Assembly: GCF_963678635.1 (NCBI RefSeq)
Contig: NC_087069.1
Span: 36,499,959-36,563,958, forward strand
From: Symsagittifera roscoffensis
Lineage: Eukaryota; Xenacoelomorpha; Acoela; Convolutidae
Length of the DNA stretch: 64,000 bases
Reading direction: 5' to 3'
Shown: positions 35,929 through 45,900 of the stretch, piece after piece
Layout: each line of letters starts with the position of its first letter
Numbering within the stretch: position 1 is the stretch's first letter
Position numbers and translations under genes: made by a program
The notes under the pieces: generated by a model
What the model was told of the DNA's origin: nothing
The model's database searches: none
What the model saw: the letters and a program-made list of their open reading frames with translations, nothing else

Positions 35929-36177
35929 TTAAAAATATATCAGTTTGACCTTCTCCTGGAGTGTTATCTGAGACTGCCGAGCACATATTTTAACATTATA
36001 TTGACACTGCTTCATCTTGATATGACTAGTAAGTTCCTCGCTGCTAAATGTATAAAAGTTACAAATGGAACACTTTAAAACGTCACAGTGCTTTCGATGT
36101 CTTGACGCATCTTTACATGTGTATTCTCTTCCACATTCAAGACATGCAATTATTTTGTTTCTTTTAAGTAACGACAT
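35929..36177 (-). CDS. Two-finger zinc protein of the inverted arm
   Basis: 82 codons from the ATG at 36177; the open frame continues upstream to ~36300 without another ATG. Finger 1 is C-x2-C (CLEC) ... HRKH. Finger 2 is C-x2-C (CSIC) ... SHIKMKQC. The C-terminus is basic and Gln-rich. It is a C2H2/C2HC-like DNA- or RNA-binding protein. It is located in the inverted arm, so an intact element would carry two copies, but the right-arm copy has lost finger 1. A homologous remnant in copy A (2263-2420) shows it is a family gene. It might recognise the element ends; this is inference. Confidence 0.6.
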   Translation of the reverse strand: MSLLKRNKIIACLECGREYTCKDASRHRKHCDVLKCSICNFYTFSSEELTSHIKMKQCQYNVKICARQSQITLQEKVKLIYF

Positions 36178-36779
36178 CTCAATAATAAGAAAACGAAAAA
36201 AAATGGGAGATTTAGAATGTCCCAAATTTTCAGTAAAGAAAAGTTGAATAGGCTCAAAAAATGAGTAAAAGCGAATCAAAACAGCAAATTTCTTGAACAA
36301 TTGTTTTTGACGTGAAAGAAAATCAGAATAGATACGCTATTTAGCCTAGCTGAAATGAAAATCATCCAATCTAACCATGGAATTTTCAAAAATTTGCTAT
36401 CAACCAATCAGAATCGAGCATTCATTTTAAGGAAATTTTTTCAAAAACCTGCTTGATTCGGTTTGGAATCAGATTTCCAGAGATTTGCTTTGAAAAATTG
36501 ATCAACTTTGAGTTATCCTCCCAAATTTACATCAAAATCAAAGAACTTGACTATCTACTCTAAAATAAGCTTTTTATCATTGATTACATACAAAAAATTC
36601 AATTAACTTGATGAAAAAAAGAGTTGCTACTTTTTTTTTAATTTTCTTCCTTTTTTCCTTTTATTACTTATTTCGGCAATATTTCTTATTTTTATATCAA
36701 ACAACTTTTAGTCATTTGTTTTTGCAATTGCTTTTGTGTATATTTTTACTTTTTTGACAGATTTAAGTCCTTAAAAGCG

Positions 36780-36965
36780 TCTTCTGATTGGATACGACAA
36801 CTAGAACAAAAACGAACGTTTTTGTGATTGGAAACGACAAAATCCAAAATGGAGCTTTGATTCCGATTGGATACGATTTTTATCCAAGAATCCCATAAAA
36901 GGAAGCTGAAATCTGATTGGACACGACTACAATCCAAATAAGGAAAATCAATTCTGATTGGTTAA
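36780..36965 (-). promoter_or_regulatory. Array of five inverted CCAAT motifs
   Basis: TGATTGG or CGATTGG (CCAAT on the minus strand) occurs at about 36786, 36826, 36866, 36916 and 36956, spaced 40-50 bp apart and usually followed by ATACGAC or ACACGAC. It lies just inside the left arm, ~190 bp before the 37152 gene. Such regular spacing suggests a promoter/enhancer or replication-control array. Confidence 0.5.
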
Positions 36966-37151
36966 ACCCACACAGGGGAGTTGAAGGTACCCCTAACTCC
37001 TAACTAAAAATCATTTTATTTTCAACTTAACTACCGTCACCTACCTCCTCTCTCAGCTCTAAATAATTTTATTTTCAATTTATCTTCCGTCAGCTACCTC
37101 CTCTCTCAACTCTTTCTTGTTTTTACTCTTTTACTCAATTTTTTGCTCAAA

Positions 37152-37639
37152 ATGATCTTCTCAGTACAAAACAGCAATCTCATGTACTCTGTAGAATTTT
37201 CACCTGATCTAGTACAAATTCAAGTGCGAGAAACAGTCTCTGGATTTTTTTGGCACGAATGGATATCCCAATCCAAGTCTGGCACATGGTGGAAGTGATG
37301 CGAAGGGATTTCAACCAACATCATATGACAAAAGTTCCCATGACAGAGAACCAACTTGAAGAATTGCAAATGATGGGGGAAGTTTCTGATCATGTGGGAA
37401 TGAACTACCCCGAGATTCCTGACTCAAGATTTGTAGCTCAACCAGTCGACGACTTCCTCTTTCCTTGGGAGGAGGCAGGATTAGCCGAAAACCCCATCAT
37501 AATAGATGAAGATGAGGGATTCTCAGAAACAATGACGCCTCCCGCTCCACAACAACCACCAGCAATGGAACCTCGTCCAGCTCTGCGTTCTATAGAGAAC
37601 CTCCAGAACTCTTCTGCTGCTCGACAGCTCTTTGATTAA
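37152..37639 (+). pseudogene. PC4-like single-domain protein gene with acidic/Pro tail (T-run frameshift)
   Basis: A frame opens at ATG 37152. It passes VEFSPDLVQIQVRE and crosses a T-run at 37244-37251, where the reading continues in another frame as ARMDIPIQVWHMVEVMRRDF to the TAA at 37637. Together the two parts have the strand-strand-strand-helix look of a PC4 coactivator domain, with Trp in the terminal helix. The tail contains NPIIIDEDEG, a SUMO-interaction-like motif, then Pro-rich text. A one-base homopolymer change (mutation or assembly error) or a short splice could explain the frame break. The fold assignment is inference. Confidence 0.5.
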
Positions 37640-37869
37640 ATGTTTTTGTAAATAATTGTTGATTGGTATTATTTTTGTTCTTTGTATTTAATTAGTTTCA
37701 TTTTTATTATGAGAATAGTTGAGAGGTTCAGAGTAAACTATTTAAAAACAATTAAAACCTAATTTAGTACTCCAAACTTGCACATATGTTAAGATACTTG
37801 AATGATTTTTGCACACATTTTCGGAAAAAACACTAGAAAAGCTGTACACTTGTTAAAAGTTACCTAATG

Positions 37870-38400
37870 GTTTTTGCATCTTGTATACACTTTTCGCACT
37901 TTGTAGAAAAAATGAAACACTTTTCGCATTTCGTCAAAAAAAATGAAAGACTTCTCCCAAATTTTCATATTTATTGAAACACTTTTTGCATGTTGTCAAA
38001 GAAAGTTGAAACACTTTTCGCATCTTGTCAAAAAAATTGAAACATTTTTCGCATTTTGTCGAAAAAGTTGATACACTTTTCGCACTTTGTCAAAAAAATT
38101 GAAACACTTTTCGCATTTTATCGAAAAAAGTAAAACACTTTTCGCATTTTATCGAAAAAAGTAAAACACTTTTCGCATTTTATCGAAAAAAGTAAAACAA
38201 TTTTCGCATTTTGTTGAAAAAATTGAAACACTTTTCGCATTTTATCAAAAAAAGTAAAACAATTTTCGCATCTTGTTAAAAAAAGTAAAACACTTTTCGC
38301 ATTTTGTCAAAAAAATTGAAACAATTTTCGCATTTGTACAAAAAAGTGAAACAATTTTCGCATACGCTTCAAAAAATTGAAACACTTTTCCCATCTTGCC
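37870..38400 (+). repeat. ~31-bp tandem repeat array (about 16 units)
   Basis: The unit is ACACTTTTCGCATTTTATCGAAAAAAGTAAA with variants (TTGTC, ATTGAA). Spacing is 31-33 bp, with the cleanest copies at 38060-38300. It is a minisatellite without unique spacers, so not a CRISPR. It lies between two central genes of the giant element. Confidence 0.75.
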
Positions 38401-39465
38401 GAAATAAATCATTACAATTTTTCTTGCACAGTTAATTGCTAATCTTTATGAAACTTTTGTTCAATATCAAATCCTTCAGAAAACTAATTTTTGCATGTCT
38501 GTTGATCAAAAACAATTGAAAACCAAGGTATTAGAAGTTTTCTAAGCAATAAGTCAACATGCTTTTTACATCAAAATTCTGCGTTTTTTGCCTTATCATT
38601 TTAGAAATGAAAAAAAAAAATCAAAATAATTTTTGAAAAAACCAAGAAAAAACGTGCATTTTACCAAAAAAAATTCAAAGATAGGTATACGTAAAAAAAT
38701 TTATTTATATTTATATGTTAAAAACTGTTCATAGACAAAATTATTTTTGACAAAACTCTTGTAACAAGTTTTCAATTATCTTAAGAAAAACTATTTGAAA
38801 AAGTCATTCAGAGGGTCTGACATGATTCCTTTACAGAGCTAGGAAGGTGTCTTTTGAATTATTTAGGTAATAAAAAAGTAATTCCACCTGAGAAAATGAC
38901 GTCATTACACTTTAATTTTTATAGAACAGTAAAAGTTGTGGAATATTTCCACCAGAGAAATTGACGTCATTATTCATTAAATTCTAAAATCTTCTAATTT
39001 TTAGAATCTTCAGATTAAATCCTTGAGTTTTATAAAAAGTCATTACACAATAACATCTACATTTTCCTCAATCTTCTAAATTCTAGAAATAAACACTAAA
39101 ATTTAACCAATCAGAATTCCAGAACTAACTCTAAGGTGATGACGTTGATGAAAAAAAATTGTGGATTTTAGTTATTTTGCTAGTTTTTTAAATTAAAAAA
39201 AAGATACGCAACCAGGATTGTAAATAATCGGAATAATTTTCAAAGAAATTCTTCCCTTTTGAAAAATTTTAGTCAACAAAAAATTCTTATTTTACAAAAT
39301 CCTTTATAAACAATTAAAGTCAACCAAGTGTTGCAAAATTTTTGGAGTTCAGTTTTTTATGAGAAATTCAGCAAAATCTACAGGTGAAAAAATATATATT
39401 TCATTTCATTTGAAATCTCCCACAGTTCAGTTCATTTTACCGACATGAGAAGAATTTTTAGAAGA
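38401..39465. other. Non-coding spacer in giant element
   Basis: No supported gene. A repeated phrase 'accTGAGAAAATGACGTCATTA' / 'agagAAATTGACGTCATTA' (about 38888 and 38955) contains the palindromic CRE site TGACGTCA twice, possibly regulatory for the downstream gene. A related GATGACGTTGATG occurs near 39137. Confidence 0.35.
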
Positions 39466-40094
39466 AACGGAAATCTATCTCAAACTTTAAAACCAATTTT
39501 AATAGAACGAGTTACTGCATCCAGTTTGAAATTGGCACCAAAACTGTCAAGATTCTCAAATTTATTGAAATGTCCCAAGCTAAAAAGCAAATTATCATAG
39601 ATCTTTCAGAATGGAGAGAACTCGAGAGTAGAAGAGTTAGGGAATTTGGAAAAGAATTGGCTATGTCTAAGTCACCTTCGAGAAAAAAGTACGGGTTTTT
39701 ATATGATTCAAATGAAAAATATTTTGATGAAGTTGTGGATCTGGGATACGGAAATAGTTTTCATTTGCTTACAAGTGAACATTTACTACAAATGACTATT
39801 TTTGAAAAAATGGTTGAATTTGACATCTTCTACAGAGATCCGAAGAAGTGTTTCAGTCCCTTAAGAATTTCCCTACATGATTGGCGAAAAATTGAAACAA
39901 TTTGTGATAGAAGGTTCAAGAAAGAAAAATTGATGGTTCAACAGGATAACTTAACTCTGTTTAGAAGGAAACATGGTGTGGCACATGAAGAAGTAAGTGA
40001 CAAGGAACTCATGAAAATTAACTCATTTTTTGATTTTTTATTCAATTTTTCAAGTTTCCCATTGAATTGTAAATTGGTTTTTTTTATCATTTGA
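39466..40094 (+). CDS. Double PC4-like protein (putative ssDNA-binding)
   Basis: The first ATG of the frame is at 39570 (174 codons), but the frame is open from 39466, right after TTTTTAG, a splice-acceptor-like string. The upstream codons (YCIQFEIGTKTVKIL) would supply the strands of a first PC4-like unit that ends in IIIDLSEWRELESRR (8-22 from the ATG). A second unit follows: VEFDIFYRD..., then LRISLHDWRKIETICDRRF (98-116). The two helix blocks are visibly repeats (I-x-L-x-x-W-R-x-x-E). Thus an upstream exon is likely. The poly(A) signal AATAAA (40094-40099) overlaps the stop. It is convergent with the next gene. Confidence 0.58.
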
Positions 40095-40289
40095 ATAAAG
40101 TGCTCCTGAACCAAAGCTTTGTTTTTAAAGATTTATCAATGTAAACTTTGAAGAGCACATTTGAAAACAATTGATTAATTTATCACAAAGCTTACATAAT
40201 CACTATGCACAGAACCATGACAATCAATAAAGCAATCAATAATCTTGAACAAATCAGGTTCATATTTTGAGTTTTGAATTTTTCGAATT

Positions 40290-40769
40290 CTATCCAGAAA
40301 CGCTGAAGCAAGAGTTTGTGTGGAAGCCAGTTTCTGGTTGGAACATAAATAATGTCTCCTGAACTTTTTTGCGAATTAGTCGTTTCTTTGCAATACTAGG
40401 CATCTTTTTGGCTCCTCTCCATCGTAAGTTATGTTGAACAGCTCGTCTAAGCTGATTGAACACTTCTCCGCTTGAGGTAACAATACTTGAATAGAATCTG
40501 TGTTTGAACAAAGTGTAAAGACAGTCAATTTCTTGATATATGTATACATATTTATCTAATCTCTGAAAAATTTGGCTAAGAGATGTTCCTATTAAAACCA
40601 AATGGAACTTACAATTTTCCAAAGAACATAAAGAGTTGTGAGTAGAGACACAATAATCCTGTGTTACTATGTATTTTTCGTAAAAATCACTGGAAACGGA
40701 AATAAATAGTGATTTTTTACAATAATCTGAATAAAAACTGGGAAGAGCTTGACACATAGCAGCAGCCAT
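40290..40769 (-). CDS. Unknown 159-residue protein, leftward gene of divergent pair
   Basis: 159 codons from the ATG at 40769. Residues 1-15 (MAAAMCQALPSFYSD) are followed by Cys-containing, aromatic-rich text. Residues ~106-145 are strongly basic (LRRAVQHNLRWRGAKKMPSIAKKRLIRKK), suggesting nucleic-acid binding. The start and promoter are conserved in copy A (1-46). A TTTTCAG string ~25 bp before the ATG resembles a splice or trans-splice acceptor. No family recognised. Confidence 0.55.
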   Translation of the reverse strand: MAAAMCQALPSFYSDYCKKSLFISVSSDFYEKYIVTQDYCVSTHNSLCSLENCKFHLVLIGTSLSQIFQRLDKYVYIYQEIDCLYTLFKHRFYSSIVTSSGEVFNQLRRAVQHNLRWRGAKKMPSIAKKRLIRKKVQETLFMFQPETGFHTNSCFSVSG

Positions 40770-40984
40770 TGGGAAGAATGATTTTTGCTGAAAATTGTGG
40801 ATTTATATAGGAGAAGTCACGCCTACGTGATTTCGGTAATGTAAATTTCATACAAAACTTTCCTTATTTGATATTACCTCCATAAATGGAAATCATGATG
40901 AGTCATACATTTTACTTCAATTTTCAATTAATCTCAAAAGCATTTTTCTCAATTCTCTTCATCTGATCAGTCTGTTCTTTAAAA
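40770..40984. promoter_or_regulatory. Shared divergent promoter, conserved between element copies
   Basis: The 215 bp between opposite-facing ATGs contain TTTATATAGG (40800-40809, TATA for the leftward gene) and GTCACGCCTACGTGATTTCGG, with palindromic potential (GTCACG/CGTGAT). The region aligns with 47-270 of the window: CATACAAAAC, TTACTTCCAT, CAGTTAATCTCAAAA and CATCTGATCAG(T/C)(C/T)TGTT. Confidence 0.55.
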
Positions 40985-41524
40985 ATGTACTCAAGAAAAG
41001 ACACTTGTCCCAATTATATGGAGTTTTCAAAAAATCAAACAAGAATTGGGAGATTTGTTTGGTTCCAAAAATCCTACAAGGGGAAATTTTATTTTGAGCC
41101 CTGCTTTCAACTATTAAAAATTAACGATTTGGGACAATTTGAAAAAACCCAACAAGTCTCTCTTAGTGAAAAAGAAGGTGAAGCATTATCGACAATGCGG
41201 AATACTGTTATTCACGATGCTGAAAACCTTGGACTCGTACCTATATATGAAGCCAAACCTGGCAAAGAATCAACTATGGATCAGGAGCTGGAGATCTGTA
41301 ATAGAGTATATGAAATAGCAACATACAACATGAGGAGGGTGTGTGTCACAATCAAGAAGTACAATATTAACAAACTTCCCTACATTCAAATTCGACTGTT
41401 CACCGCAAAAGAGAATGAAGCAATGAAACAAGTTGCCTATGTCAACTATACTTTGAACGAATTCAAAGAACTGTCCCAAGTTTTGGGAGACTTTTTGTTT
41501 GTTGACAATTGTAAGCCTCAGTAA
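40985..41524 (+). CDS. Double PC4-like protein (putative ssDNA-binding), rightward gene of divergent pair
   Basis: 179 codons from an ATG, no interruptions. Unit 1 is residues ~20-75: RIGRFVWFQKSYKGKFYFEPC, a loop, then QVSLSEKEGEALSTM. Unit 2 is ~113-170: YNMRRVCVTIKKY, LPYIQIRLFT, VAYVNYTLNEFKELSQVLGDF. The pattern (two or three strands with Lys-Gly-Lys, a polar loop, xVxLxxxE/xYTLxxF, a helix) is what PC4/p15 single-stranded-DNA-binding domains look like. That family usually acts as a homodimer, so a tandem protein would be a built-in dimer. A pseudogene copy lies at 270-1510. The assignment rests on eye comparison only. Confidence 0.62.
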   Translation: MYSRKDTCPNYMEFSKNQTRIGRFVWFQKSYKGKFYFEPCFQLLKINDLGQFEKTQQVSLSEKEGEALSTMRNTVIHDAENLGLVPIYEAKPGKESTMDQELEICNRVYEIATYNMRRVCVTIKKYNINKLPYIQIRLFTAKENEAMKQVAYVNYTLNEFKELSQVLGDFLFVDNCKPQ

Positions 41525-41960
41525 TGCTTTGTGATGTTTTGTATGTTGGTTAATTGAAAAATTGTTGGTTCAAAACTATCTTTTGTCACTGAAGTTCACA
41601 TTTAGAGCTGGGATATCTGAGGAAAAGTTAGACAAAACATGAAAATTTAATCAAAATTGACATAAAACTCTATCCAATCATCAATAGATTTTCCACTATT
41701 TGTTTAGGAAATTACAGAAAAATTTATTTAATTGATGCTTTTATCAAAAGTTGAGTAAAAAGTGCCTTATTTGAACAACATTACAAACAAAATGTATAGT
41801 TAGTTGTAACATTATCATTATTTTTCGAAATTCTGAATTTCATTGGTTGTTTTCAATTGCCTTAATTTGAGGTTTTGATTGGCTACATGAATTAACTTAA
41901 AAATAACCAGTCTCTAAATAAGGGAAATACACTTTATGTTGATTGCAAAATAAGTAAAAA

Positions 41961-42412
41961 ATGGTTCAACAATTCGAGTTTTTTCAAGTTTCTTTGTTAA
42001 TTTCAGTAAGAAATATGTTTCTATCAAAAGCGTTTTCAATGTCTGAAATGAACATTTATCAGATTTTAAGGTTGAACTACTACAAAAAAAAAAAGAGTGG
42101 TGGACAGATGACGTTGACGGAGATCGTATTAGTTTTAACTTGTATAGAAACACAGAAAGTTCAATAATTCTGTTAAAAAGATGGAGACGAGATTTCAGAA
42201 AAGAAGAGTACTGCCAGATTTATCAACAATGTTTATATTTAGAAGAACTAACTCAAATTGAGTGGTCGATCAGTAAAAAACAAAAGAATGGAAGATTCTA
42301 TGAAACAAAAATTGAAGATAAGGAACATCATTTCGATTACTCTTTTGAATTTGATACAAATGCAAAATCTAGAGTTGTCAGATTATCTTTTAATCGACTA
42401 TCCAAAATTTAA
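41961..42412 (+). pseudogene. Unknown small gene split at an A-run
   Basis: The frame from ATG 41961 (QFEFFQVSLLISV...) runs into an A-rich tract at 42082-42093. Beyond it a different frame (from ~42100) gives a sensible charged protein up to 42412 (LYRNTESSIILLKRWRRDFRKEEY ... RVVRLSFNRLSKI). A homopolymer indel is the likely break. The protein is basic and beta-rich. A PC4-like reading is possible but weak, and no other family was recognised. Confidence 0.45.
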
Positions 42413-42819
42413 AATCTTCCGGTTGTTTTTATTACAATATACCAGAAAGAAAACAACAAAAATGTATATTTCGGTAATTTCTCTTTTCACTGGTTAAAAA
42501 TAGAACAAATTGAAAAAATTTTGATTGAAATTTCAAAATTTGAATTCAGCATCGAAAAAACAATATAAACCAGACAAGAAATCTCATTTATCTCTCCAAG
42601 GTATTAAATTTTATATCTTAGTTATGTTAGAACAATTAAATTAAATTGATTGATTGGGAAGATTCATAAACATAATTTGGTTCTGATCTACAAAGTATTT
42701 TAAAATCTGTGAATACTTCATTCTGCTGGTTATTATCACAAATACTACCTGTGAAGAAATCCTTGATATCTACAAGCGATATCAAAACTGTTGAAAAACC
42801 CATGAGAAGTAGAAATCAG

Positions 42820-42945
42820 TTTCGATTGGTTGACATAAACTTTATTAAAAATTCCATGACCATTGAAGCTCGATTCTGATTGGTTGGTATCAGAAAAAAA
42901 AAAAAATTTCCTTAAAATGAATGCTCGATTCTGATTGGTTGATAG
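42820..42945 (-). promoter_or_regulatory. Inverted CCAAT array at the inner edge of the right arm
   Basis: CGATT(CTG)ATTGGTTG recurs at 42825, 42879 and 42934, spaced 54-55 bp apart, each within GCTCGATTCTGATTGGTTGATA-like text. The same phrase is inverted at 36395-36415 in the left arm and appears in copy A near 1990-2050. Conservation suggests a control site. Confidence 0.45.
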
Positions 42946-45900
42946 CAAATGTTTGAAAACTCCATGGTTAGATTGGATGGTTTTCATTTCAGCTAGGCTA
43001 AATAGCGTATCTATTCTGATTTTCTTTCACGTCAAAAACAATTGTTCAAGAAATTTGCTGTTTTTATTCGCTTTTACTCATTTTTTAAAGTGTTCCAATT
43101 GTAACTTTTATACATTTAGCAGCGAGGAACTTACTAATCATATCAAGATGAAGCAGTGTAAATATTATGTTAAATTATGTGCTCGGCAGTCTCAGAAAAC
43201 ACTCCAGGAGAAGGTTAAACTGATATATTTTTAAAAAAAACATAGTAGAAAATACTTTGAATAATATTTTTTACTGAGTCAGAAAAGTCTATACACTATA
43301 TTTGAAAAATTTTTAGTAAAAAATTGACAGTTTTCTGTCATTATTCTTGTTCTGTCATACTCGAAGGTTCTGATTGATGGTAAAACCAGCAACAATCGAG
43401 TTCAAATTGTCGTGAAACTTTCGACGGAATCAATCCGAAAATCTTTAAGCTACAGTAAAAACTCCATTGGTTGCAAGCTTGCGGAGATTTTGTTGCGATA
43501 AATTTGTAGTAAAAGCGAATTACATACGCTAATGAGTGCTTCAGAATTTGTTGAAATACAAAAAAAACTGGATATTTATAAAATATCGATTAATTGAAAG
43601 GTTTTGCCTAGTAACCAATTTGAAGTTTTCCTTGCTTAGTGGTTGTAAAAGTAATCTTAGAGTAGTGCGTAGCAGATATTGGGGATTGATTTACTAAGAA
43701 TTATGGTTTTTTTCGCTTTTTTTCTACATTTCAGAAAAGGAATTGATAATTGACCTTGAAACTGTATGTTTTGCTGACATTTGAAAGTTTCAAGATAATA
43801 GTATACATCATTCTCAACCCAAAATTTACTTCAAAATAGAAATTCAGAGTTGAAACAGCAATATAAAATTATCAAATTGAGAAAATCATTTAAAGACGTT
43901 TAGTAAAGGATTCGTGGTATTAATTCAGCTTCGGATTGTTGAACGGTCGTTGAAACGATACATTTTTTTCCATCAAAAGTTCAATTTTCAAGTAATTTTT
44001 GTTCAAATTGGATTAACTTGATAGATAGAAGATGGAGCAGAAACTGAGAAAATGAGATAGAAACTCGATTTAATTCATTAAGAGTTTTGACATAATTTTA
44101 CAAAAAATTTAGCTTATAAACCATATTTTGAGAGAAACACGGACATAAATAGTGTCAAAGATTGGTATTTATGTGTAATTTATTAGAAAAGTTTGTTATC
44201 CTTTGATATATAAGGTAACTTTTTATGAAAAATCAGATGTTTTGAGGATAGTGTTTGTAAAGCAAACTCAATCCGACATCTTTTGGAAGAAGATACATGA
44301 AGCATAAAGCAAAAACTGCTTTCAAGATCTACATTTCATTTTTTTTTTAAACTATATAGAGTTTTCTTTTGCTTTGTAAAAATTCGAAAATTACACAATT
44401 GTTCCAGTTTGCACCTTGATTTCTTTTGCTAAATCATTTTTTGAGACGCGCTCTTTTAGAAGTCTTTAGATATTGTAGATGTTAGGAACTAGGTTCCCTT
44501 GCGTATTTCCGGAGGTTTTCAGAATATAACTAATAGAGCTGCTCCTAATTTGTTCTTATATTGTAAAAACACATTTATATTCTCATTTTTTACATATTTT
44601 TTTGAATGTTTTAACCAGCACCGATTCTTTCTCACTTCGATATTTTTGAGAAAAATTCCCTTTTAAATGAGAAAAAAAAGCTATTTGAAATTTATTTTGC
44701 AAGAAAAGTGATATTTATTGACACAAAAATTGTAATTTTGCTGAAATAAGTTACTCTAGCACATATCAAGACAACCTTGAGGAAGACAATTACAATTTTT
44801 ATCGTAATAATCAGATGGTGTCAATTCTAATTTCATTTCTGCTAGCAAATTGTTTGTTCAATTGATACTATTTTCCTCCTAAATTCTCCAGTTCTGACTA
44901 AATTATCTTGCAAAGTGTGTTCAATAGCGAAAACATGCATTAATCAGAAAGCAGGAATAACCTTAAAGCATGGAGCATTTCAACAGAAAATTTTAAAAAA
45001 TTGACTATTTTTCCAGAAAAGTGATAGATATTTATCCCAAAAGTTGTATTTTTGCTTAAATAGTTTACTGTAGCACCTAACAAGGGAAACTTGAGGCAGA
45101 CATTTACAATTTTTATCAAAATAATCAGACGGTATCAGTTCTAATTTCATCTCTGCTAGCAAATTGTTCGTTCGATTGATACTATTTTCCCCCTAAATTC
45201 TCCAGTTCTGACTAAATTTTATTGCAAAGTGTGTTAAATAGCATCATCACTTATGAAGAAGATTTTGTTGAATTTGAGCAAATATCGAATAAATTTTTAA
45301 GAAAAATTTATCTCGTTTTTAGTCAATTTACTGTTCATTTTTCATCATTGATCTGAAATTCTGTACTATTAAGGTGAATAACTTCTCTGAATTTGTAATT
45401 TTTGCACAAATTTGGGTTAATCATTGAGCAAAAATCTAGAGATTTTACGAAATATTGCTCTTAATGTTCATTTGTTTTGAGAGTCCTATTTCAATTCTCC
45501 CTGAATTGGACAAAAAATTAGTTAAATATCCAATTAAAGGGTTGTAAATGGAAAATTTTTGATAAATTTGAATAATTTTTATTTTACTGTCTTAAAAAAA
45601 CGGTTATTTTCACTATCTTCCACAAGTTTCAATTTCAATTCAGCTTTTATGAGCTTTCTTGTTAATGTTGAGAGCATTATATAACCCGCTTTGTTACTCA
45701 AATAATGCTTAAATTTATTGTATTTCATTTTTTTGTGAGAAAAATTTGAAAAATTCCATATGTCTATTCAAAGTTTTTGTATCAGTGTCTCAAAGTTTTT
45801 GTATCAGTGTCTCAACATGATGCAAATTGAAATACAATTTGACCTTAATTTTAAACTCTAAACGTATTTACTTTTTATTCAATTAGATCAGAAGCAACAA

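Larger units (their letters stand above)
32668..36440 (+). repeat. Left inverted arm of giant element
   Basis: The outer edge ATTTGATATAATTTGACTTAATAACTA... is the complement of 46125 leftward. Matching continues through repeated AAAAATTTCAAGTTTTTGGA phrases (32770-32930), a ~313-bp tandem array (33630-34570), and the zinc-finger gene, to about 36440. A non-ATG frame at 35544-35822 is also conserved in the opposite arm, but it is not convincing as a gene. The arm is ~550 bp longer than its partner. Confidence 0.85.

Noticed and set aside
37870-38400. CRISPR-like array
   Set aside because: Units are contiguous 31-33-bp repeats without unique spacers, and the DNA is eukaryotic; it is a minisatellite.
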